This document shows positions 61,745 through 64,000 of a DNA stretch of 64,000 nt, piece after piece; positions within the stretch are counted from its first letter, which is position 1, and each line of letters starts with the position of its first letter. The DNA lies in NCBI RefSeq assembly GCF_963576615.1, contig NC_088715.1, positions 65,051,981 to 65,115,980 on the forward strand, written 5' to 3'. The notes below the pieces were generated by a model. The model ran no database searches. It was not told the DNA's origin and worked only from the letters and a program-made list of their open reading frames with translations. This DNA comes from Watersipora subatra. Lineage: Eukaryota > Bryozoa > Gymnolaemata > Cheilostomatida > Watersiporidae. Position numbers and translations under genes: made by a program.

Positions 61745-64000
61745 TGGATCTCTCTAAAGGATTTTCCAGTGCCCATTTGAATAAGAGATTTATCTTCCAA
61801 AATGGATGAAGCCGAGTATTTGATTTTCAAGTATAAATTTTTTTTGAGACATATATTGGAGCTAGACACGGTGATGATTACTTTAATATTTCCGGTTTCA
61901 ATATGATAAGAAATGATAGGAACTATAACCAGGATGGTGGCTTGTTATGCTATATTTGCTACTCCATTAATCTCAATTAGTAGTTTACAGCACCTGTTTT
62001 GTCCGTGTCTGTCTCATCCATTTCATCGGCTATAACTTACCAAAGGTGAGGAGCTACACATGTTTGGCTCTGTGTTATTATGCGCATACTATGCAGCTCA
62101 GGGATGTAGAGTCATACACATGAGATTGTGTAAGCAACAGTAGTAACTCATGCTGAGATCTCATGTAAAATTTCATGTTATTGTTGGGAGAAATGCAAGA
62201 TGCACGAGGGATGCTCTCTTTAGTCTGAACTTCTGCTGTGTCAAAGAGTTATATAGACTGACATTGAAGTAATTTAACTGGTGTAAACTTCCAGGGTGTA
62301 TTCTGATGGAAAACAATAGTTTTCAGACGGAGCTATTGATGTTCTGTTGGCCTCTTAGAAAGTTTGTTGACAAAATCCATATTTGAGTTGCAGGGTTTGC
62401 ATGAAAAGAAATCAAATAGTTTTTCATAATTTTGCGAAGATCATTTTTTCTTGATGAAAAATCTTGTTTTGATGTGTAACAAAATCTGCAAACACTCCTC
62501 TGTCATGAATTAACACGCATGATGGAGATAATTGACTTTATGTTTAGAACAATGCTATAGAAAGACCTTTTAAGTTAGGACCTATGAGTTAATTTAGTAA
62601 ACCACAAAACAGGATAAATTGTGAGGTATCAACTGTAACTGGTACAGTTTTTACTCGCTACTCTGTTTAATAGAGGACATTGTGGCATCAAACTTTACTG
62701 CAATCAGCTCAAGTACAAGCATGGATGAATGTTCTACGCCTCTGGTTCCATTCAATCCGAAATAAAAAACCAGCTAGGTACCAAAGAACCAACAATGTGG
62801 AATTTATATTTCTCGTTGATCAGCCGCAACAATCACCTCAAGGAAGAATGACTTGAATTTTTTATAGTGACTTGTGATGTGAAACTGCTAGCAGCTCTGC
62901 TCCACTAACTTACATGAAGGTTGCCCACTATAATTTTATATAACTGTCAAGTGTGAGAAATACAGGAAGCTGTCAATCGAAAGGATGTAAGTTACTAATA
63001 CTGAAAAGTGGGTTCACCAGAATTCTGATATGCAATGCAATTCACAAATCATTGCATGATCAAAAATGAGTGAAAAGATCAAATTTAACAAAAAAATTGA
63101 AAGAAAATTAATTTAAATATAAAAATGGTGGTTTGTTTCAACCCTGTTAAGTAGTTCATAGCAGGGCTGTATTGTTCATTTTTAGGATGTCTCTGCCAAT
63201 ATCTTGAGTAGCCCTCTTCGGCGATTTGTGAGGGCTGTAGGTCCGGGCGGGGCGGGGCGGGCTCGGGAGGGGTGCAACGCCCTCCCGAATATTGAAAAAC
63301 TTTTACAGAACACACACAAAAAACCCTGTTTGAGAGCAGTTTTAATTGCATTATTGCAACTTATACAAGCAAGCATAATACTAAAAAGGTCTCTAAAAAA
63401 TCATGAAGATTGCTGTGTATCACCTTCCGTACGAATTATTGAATATATGTCATGTGGTATGTAAACTTGTGCCAGGGGTAAGAAAGAAAAATATTATGAT
63501 TATTGATTAAGATTTGATAATAAACTCTAAACAGCAAATCTATAAATAAAAGACTAAAAATTATTTAAAATTGAATATTAGAAGGTTTGTGATTCTGCTG
63601 AGAAAAAATAATGGTAGAACAATGAAACTAACTTAAGCTGTCTAAATCTATAATAAGAGCACCAGTCACTGAGTGACTCAAAGTTCAATGTGATATCAGA
63701 GTTCTTTCCTAAATATTATTTAAATTTGAAGATGGTAGATTTTGGATATAACAAAGTTAGAGATTTTTCTCACGCCTTGGGTGATCAGGTTTGGTGCTGA
63801 TGGTACAACCCTTACTCATGGATAAACAGGTTCAACGAGTGAGCATAAAATAAAAACTATACAATAAATATTTCCATGCAAATATAGATAATAACATAGC
63901 TCACTAAACAAACAAATTATAGACATATAATACATGACTAGAACTTGTCAAGCAGGATGATATTAAAAAAGAAAAACACAAAATTACGAAAAGTTTAAAT
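61745..64000. other. No gene recognised
   Basis: AT-rich sequence without convincing exons. A GC-rich hairpin (CTCGGGAGGGGTGCAACGCC then CTCCCGA, 63261-63287) next to GGGCGGGGCGGGGCGGGC at 63244-63261 stands out and may belong to a repeat element. The missing 3' exons of CLNS1A were looked for and not found. Confidence 0.45.

Overview
This is eukaryotic, animal DNA. It is AT-rich, has long introns with GT..AG boundaries, and carries no bacterial-style operons. Two conserved animal genes are recognisable by their proteins. The density of minisatellites and of small terminal-inverted-repeat (TIR) transposons suggests an invertebrate, perhaps a lophotrochozoan such as a bryozoan, mollusc or annelid. 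That placement is a guess. Most long open frames in the window are tandem repeats whose unit lacks stop codons, not genes.

Layout. (1) 2084-16840, + strand: at least eight exons of an unrecognised cysteine-rich secreted protein. It has a Pro/Thr-rich stalk and a C-terminus that looks like a GPI-anchor signal. (2) 17574-37314, - strand, convergent with gene 1: a complete seven-exon TMEM164 homologue, an integral-membrane acyltransferase family, with Cys112 in NPCH and His170 in WVQH conserved. (3) 44129-57680, + strand: the first four exons of CLNS1A (pICln), a methylosome/snRNP-assembly chaperone. Its acidic C-terminus is not seen. The space between the TMEM164 and CLNS1A starts (37315-44128) holds only repeats. 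From 57681 to 64000 there are transposon remains and no recognised host exon.

Mobile elements. CLNS1A intron 1 holds a 5'-truncated non-LTR retrotransposon, a decayed second one, a decayed DNA transposon of the Cc8L18.2-like type, and a TA-flanked TIR element with a TTAA-flanked foldback MITE inside it. Intron 3 holds another nested pair. Further TIR elements, miniature hairpins and tRNA-like SINE fragments are scattered through the window.

The most unusual signal: three separate introns, in two unrelated genes, begin with a minisatellite whose unit straddles the exon/intron junction. The last 9-18 nt of the exon plus the splice donor are repeated about 139 times (26-bp unit, gene 1), about 50 times (23-bp unit, TMEM164 intron 2) and about 33 times (28-bp unit, TMEM164 intron 3). 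Each array is therefore a tandem series of copies of a working 5' splice site. In TMEM164 intron 2 the exon's reading frame also stays open through the whole array. I know of no described system of this kind, but novelty was not checked by search.
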